DNA of 64,000 nucleotides from Bursaphelenchus xylophilus (lineage: Eukaryota; Nematoda; Chromadorea; Rhabditida; Aphelenchoididae), in assembly GCA_904066235.2 (NCBI GenBank), contig CAJFCV020000005.1, positions 4,397,501 through 4,461,500 of the forward strand. Direction: 5' to 3'. Below are positions 58,901-64,000 of this stretch, in pieces. How positions within the stretch are numbered: position 1 is the stretch's first letter; the number at the start of each line of letters is the position of its first letter. The translations under genes and the position numbers were made by a program. The notes under the pieces are model-generated. The model made no database searches. It had not been told where the DNA came from and saw only the letters and a list, made by a program, of their open reading frames with translations.

Positions 58901-61900
58901 AAATAGATGATGCATTTAAGTCTTCAGCTTCATTTCTATCAAAATTCTTACGTAGATAGTAAGTCCCTTAACTACACATGTAGGTGGAATCCCCGGGATT
59001 CCTGCCAACTTTTTTGCAGTGTCTATAAATACAGCAGGACGAACATTCTGCTAATTAATTGTGCCTACGTTTGAAACTCTTTTCTAATGCGGATTTGATA
59101 CGAAGCCGGAACATGGCACTTTCAAAATAATCCATGCACATACGTATCTACTGATCTGAGGAATTTGCGTTGCTAAAATTGGCAATGGGTTTCAGAAAAA
59201 AAAACTGTCAGATCAAATGGATTACACGTGCCTTTAGACGCCTACTCAAGGCTTAGAAAGCGGAAATTAAATAATGCATTAAGCCGGCATATTCTATAGT
59301 TACCATCGCTCTCACTATTTTTAGCGTTTTTCTTGGTACTGTAAAGGTTTGCCTGAAGAAATCCAAGTCTGACATTCACTTTTTAATGAAAGCTTTCTGC
59401 AGTAATATTTAAATGTTTTGATTCTTGACCTTAAATGCATTGCTAAGCGGGTGAGCGGAACGTATTACTTGTGTGTTGTATTTGGTACTTGCTAAAGCTA
59501 AAAGAGTTGTAACTGAGGCTGTGTTTTGTTCTCGTAAATTCCTCTGAAATTAGTTTTTTTTATGATTACGCCCTTCAATTTGAATTGAAATTGGTTTGAG
59601 TACGGGGATGAACTTCCGTTTGTTGTTCCCCTGCTACAAAACATCGTTTATCCTCCTCATTCCATTAGTTCACAAAAAAATTAAAAGTCTTCTGACTACA
59701 TTCTTGACCGAAACTGTAGGGTAGAAATGGCACGAAACTTCACAACATGTTTTGCATTTTAATTCAAGAAGAATTTAAAGCATGATGTGGAAGAACACCT
59801 GGACATTAAAGCCTAATGTAAGGCCTTTGAGGAGAGGTGTTGCGAGTTGCGCCTGAGGTCAAGAGCTCATTAAAAGTCTAAATTTTTCGAACATCAATAG
59901 AAGCTGCATCTCGAATTTGTATACATTGCAACTCTAGGAATGTTTACATTTTGGGTGTTAAAAACAGGCGTTTAGGATGATAAAATGTATTTTGGACAAA
60001 GAATTATATGACGATACGCAATTTGATACATTTTGGACTTGTTGACTCAAATGGAATCACCTTTTTGTTTTGCTGCTTACTGTACTAGACAAGCCCAAAA
60101 GAAGTGTATGTAAAAATACATTGCTTTTTAAGTCATCCGGTGTTCATGCTGCTGTAATAAACAAAAGAGAAACACTTGACCTTCCCGCGAGTACTGTTTA
60201 CAATTAAAATTACTGCCGAAGGTGGCATTTCGGTTGTAAACCCGAAATGCTATTCGAAATGCTCTTAATTTGATTGCATCATCCGATGACATCTGTTGTC
60301 AAGTCCATCTGGGTGACCATTCAAAACCCCCGCAGCTGCAGCGAGTTGTCCTTTTACGGGCTGTTTACGTACGACTCGTACCGATGACGGCAAAATTTGC
60401 TATTATTACACTTCCCCCCAATTATCCTGTGCATTCTTTTAATCTTTCCTCTGCGGTGATTCCATTGATTCCTTTGTTTTTGACTCATCGAAACCGCTGA
60501 GTAAGAGGGGACCCTTTGGGATGTGCTTTGGGCGGCAGACATGAACTCGCTGATACTTTAAGAGTGCTTCTTGGGATTTGCAACTGATTTAACCAACTTG
60601 CAAGTGTTAGTAGATTCAAATTAGGGTTAGTCTGTCTAATGTTGAGCAGAAGATTGGCTTGAAATTTGTAGAAACATGATGCGACATTTATCTTTAGGAT
60701 TACTGCAGATTTTTGAAGTGTTTTAGCAGCGGATTTTACATTGGCATTTGTAAATGTATCAGCTTGAGCTGCGGTATGTTTATCAAGCTTTTATTTCCGT
60801 ACTAATCAGTCTGGGAATTAGGCAAATGTTTCGGAATTCACATGTCTGTTGGTGACACTAAAAGATCCATTCATCTGCTAGACCTGAATCAACGGATAAC
60901 CTCAGGCTACGGCTAATCTAACCGGGTCAGGTTGCACAATAACCCTTTTGCATTCATCTCTGTGTCTTTTTAGTGAGGCCGAATGCGCGACTTGTGATGC
61001 TGGGGATTATGCCGTCTAATCTTACACTTATTTTCATCGCTAAACATTTTGTTGTTTTTTGGTCTTTCGGATTTGCGAACTCCTTTCGTTTATTTTAATC
61101 TATATATGGCATTTCGAACACATGTTTGTGACGATTTCTCTTCGTTGCGTAACAAAGGACACTTTTATGCAAATCCATCGCTGCAGGCGTTTTTTGTCCT
61201 TTCCAAACCTGAGCTTGTAAAAGATTTAAACGAGAGATTAGATGTAATGCAATTCGAATGTCAGCTAGTCAGCGCCAAAGTGTACGCGGTGTTATGGTAG
61301 AGAAAGCAAAGTGTAATGCGAAAGTAAAGCGAATGGTATTTGTGGGGCGCTGGTAGAGGTTGTTCTCGTGCTCCAGGGAAAGGTTGGTCCAACTCAAGTG
61401 CAGCCAACACTTACAACTCTTACGTTCCATGCGCTGTGCTGTTGCAAATATCATCGCCGCGAAAGCATGTGCTGGGTTGATTGTGGTGGTCCGCAAAACC
61501 TGTTTCGGAAACATTTTATATGACATACAAGGTCTCTGAAAGCTTGGTCCAACGACCATCACAAGCATTACAAGCGAGTATTACAAGCCGATGACGCATG
61601 GGATAAGACAATCATTTATTTCATCGCCCATCAAAAAACACTTGCGGATGTTGGGCGGCCCTCGTTTATGACGATTCCTGCCCTATCTCTGGGGCCATTC
61701 AATAAAGTCGGAATGTTACGCACACCGGGCGATTAACTCTTTTTTTACGGGTATTGTATACGACCGGATGGGGGATAATTGATCGAGCAGAGGCTTCCCG
61801 GCTTATGAAAGACCCGCGGTCATAATTTCCGACTTTTGTGTTGCTTGTTATTGCCAAACGTTGGTACCAGGCGATTTACGGTCTTACAATGCTGAACAGG

Positions 61901-62200
61901 TGATGAAAAGAGCTGGTGGATAAGCCAATAAGCTATCACATATTATAATATTAGCATGCTTAAGGCGGATTTAATTCTTTGTTTTGCCACTTGAGCACCG
62001 GAAAGCGGTTGTCAACTTTGGTCAATGGCCGTTTTCTTCGGATAAAGGGGCTTGTCTCCATCCAAACCGGTGATGATGGCATTTAATTTCATCCTGTTTT
62101 GACATTTTCCTATTGTAAAAAAAGATCTAATTGGATTTGTTAATAATTATGTTTTTCGAATACAGTGTTCCAATCGTAGGAGAGATTCGGATTGTTAACG
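55929..62200. other. 6.3-kb stretch without a supported gene
   Basis: The longest open frames (57004-57420 and 58170-58529) start and stop without splice partners and resemble no family I know. A GC-rich island with many GCGC words lies at about 57500-57680. A perfect 11-bp stem, GTGTAACATTC and its inverse around a 9-base loop, lies near 58048-58078. Composition is less dominated by poly-T and poly-A runs than in the gene-rich part. Confidence 0.4.
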
Positions 62201-62202
62201 TA

Positions 62203-63022
62203 CAGTGGGGGAACATTTTGCATCTGGGAAGTATCAAAAATGTGGCAAAATGCTTCCCTCTCCAAGTGAAAAAACTTCGTTTTGAAGGGCTTCCCTCACA
62301 AAAAGAGAGCGCGCGTTTTTGACAAGGAAAGTACTTTTATGGGGGCTCCTACTTTTTAACCGGACATATCTCAAAAAATCAGAAAAAATGTGCTGATCAA
62401 GGATATATAAATCTTAGCTGCCCATTTTAGGTTTTTAGGGGTGAAAACTCAATCGGAAGTTGACTTAAAGTCCTGTATGAACCCCTTTTCGCCTAATTTT
62501 TCACAGGTTTACAATTTTTATTTTGACTTAAAATGATGTTTATTGAGTTTCTAAGACGTAATAAATCAGTCTTGGCACAAAAATTTATTTTTCCGACCTT
62601 CAACTTCAAAAAAAGTTGATTCGGCCCAAAAGGGAAATCGAACCCGTGCGGCGCCCTCCCTCTTGATTCCCAGACTACGGCACTAACCACTCGGCCACAC
62701 CGCTCTCTTCCGAAGGAAGAGACCGACTGCGCTTTTTATCGTTTCGAATGCCTGCGCCTTTTGTAGGGAAATTAAGCCAGTTTTTGGGCATTTTCACCCC
62801 TAAAAACCTAAAATGGGCAGCTAAGATTTATATATCCTTGAACAGCACATTTTTTCTGATTTTTTGAGATATGTCCGGTCAAAAAGTAGGAGCCCCCATA
62901 AAAGTAATTTCCTTGTGAAATCAGAGCTTTTTCACTTGGAGAGAGAAGCATTTTGCCACATTCTTTATACTTCCGGGATGTAAAATGGCACGTTTTTTGC
63001 CACTGGGTCAGGTCCCCCACTG
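62203..63022. mobile_element. Palindromic element, CAGTSGGGGACC family, copy 2, with tRNA-like centre
   Basis: It is flanked by TA at 62201-62202 and 63023-63024. The right end is intact (inverse of CAGTGGGGGACCTGACCCAG), while the left end has lost about 30 bp after CAGTGGGGGA. The arms match over about 240 bp, including GTGGCAAAATGCTTC, GGGGGCTCCTACTTTTT and CCTAAAATGGGCAGCTAAG with their inverses. The centre (about 62450-62790) is unrelated to copy 1 and holds a tRNA-like sequence on the minus strand. Confidence 0.75.
62626..62706 (-). pseudogene. tRNA-like sequence (serine-type boxes), probably not functional
   Basis: On the minus strand, TGGCCGAGTGGTTAG (62697-62683) is an excellent A box of the serine/leucine type and GGTTCGATTTCC (62644-62633) a good B box, at tRNA spacing. 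I could not form a matching acceptor stem or a proper anticodon arm, so it is likely a tRNA pseudogene or tRNA-derived SINE head inside the transposon. Confidence 0.45.
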
Positions 63023-63024
63023 TA

Positions 63025-64000
63025 GTATCTCGCCGTTTTCTTTGGTTCGCGTTGGCTTACACGTAGCATACACGATTTTGGCATTGATCTTTCCGACGTC
63101 GTTGGACAGACATCTTGAATATGACATCAGTGTGATCATCTGTCAAAACTTGTTTATCGGTTCAGATTAGAAATTGTAGCTTCAATTAAAACTCTTTGCA
63201 TTTTTTACATATTTATAAAAACCATCTATTGTTAATCTTGGAGCTCGTTTCATACGGTACCGAACATTGTATTCAGCACGTAGATGAGTAATAAAATTGG
63301 TGTAAAACTGGAACACACTACATTTGAGTGTTTTCTTCTGCGCTGTAACGGGATAAAAAGTCGAGGAGAAATACATTAGACAGGCGGAAAAAAGTGGTTT
63401 ATCATATGCTAAGTTCGCTGCTGAAACAGCGGAACGGTCCAAAGTTCGTCAATTGAGAGTTACTTTATCGAGTGACAAATTAGTTTGAAGTCACAGGTGT
63501 GGTTTGTGGGAAAACACTTGAATAATTTATGTAAAAGTGCGTTACAATAGATACGAGATTACGAGGAGAAGATTCGAGTCAAAAAGTGGGTCGAAAACAT
63601 TGTAAGCGACTTAAAGTCGGCTTTCCTGGAAACCATCAGCTCAAACGTCTCGGGACGTTGTCTGGAGAATCCCTGAGGAGATTTCGTGGGGTTGATAGGA
63701 CCTAAACGACTAAACACTAAGCTGATAAGAGTGTTTGGATGCTTTTCACACGCATCGCACAGATTATAGTAATACGAAAATAAAAAGAATTTCAGAGCCG
63801 GCGCAGACTCGAAATCTTTTTATGGTCTGTTCACTGTAAATGGAGCCAGTCTACTTCCTTCTTAAGTCCAAACAACACAACAAAACGGCTGTCTCTTTGT
63901 GATTTCTGACCCTGGCTGACGCAGTTGACCTCCTCGAGTACTTCCTTGTGCCAATTGTACGTATTATTATTATGATTTCATGTCCTTTGTTCTATGGACT
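63025..64000. other. Right edge of the window, nothing seen
   Basis: No gene, repeat or RNA gene is supported. A gene beyond the window could reach in through untranslated sequence, which cannot be judged here. Confidence 0.35.

Noticed and set aside
1..64000. CRISPR arrays, rRNA genes, bacterial operons, riboswitches
   Set aside because: None seen; intron-rich animal genes make prokaryotic features irrelevant, and no regularly spaced short repeat array exists.

Overview
The window looks like a piece of a nematode nuclear genome. The evidence is small introns (33 to about 100 nt is common) ending in TTTCAG or TTTTAG, AT-rich spacers, start codons that often sit 1-20 nt behind an unpaired 3' splice site (as expected for spliced-leader trans-splicing), and animal protein families in typical worm architecture. 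I cannot name the species. Exon models were assembled by hand from splice sites and reading phase; no alignment was run.

Layout. 1-3.9 kb: no gene seen. 3.9-9.3 kb (+): a proton-coupled oligopeptide transporter (SLC15/POT), then a MoeA/gephyrin-E type molybdenum insertase (moc-1 like). 9.7-14.9 kb (-): a 12-exon GCNA-like gene with a long acidic disordered region, SprT HExxH domain and zinc ribbon; its introns carry three inverted-repeat transposon relics. 17.3-18.5 kb: a near-perfect palindromic piggyBac-like element. 19.2-23.4 kb (+): an SLC22-type transporter whose last intron is filled by two palindromic elements. 26.7-28.9 kb (+): a TMEM268-like membrane protein. 29.0-30.4 kb (-): an arylalkylamine N-acetyltransferase-like enzyme. 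32.4-33.4 kb (+): a small unknown. 33.5-35.2 kb (-): a classical tyrosine phosphatase. 35.4-36.2 kb (+): an unknown helical protein. 36.3-42.9 kb (-): four tandem DHRS1-type short-chain dehydrogenases plus a relic of a fifth; a 72-residue candidate gene lies tail to tail with the last. 43.6-45.6 kb (-): a zinc-finger protein and gamma-SNAP. 46.9-49.1 kb (-): a three-KH NOVA-like RNA-binding protein. 50.0-51.2 kb (+): a disordered basic protein. 51.7-52.5 kb (+): TRAPPC6. 52.5-64 kb: no supportable gene, but several palindromic elements, one carrying a tRNA-like sequence.

The genes do not form one pathway. They are mainly housekeeping (peptide uptake, molybdenum cofactor, vesicle traffic, splicing regulation) with a local expansion of oxidoreductases. 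The most distinctive property of the window is its set of at least eight inverted-repeat (foldback) elements with different target-site signatures (TTAA, TA, 8 bp, 5 bp). Two other unusual points are a TRAPPC6 gene in which every intron starts with GC, and the DHRS1 array with duplicated upstream regions.
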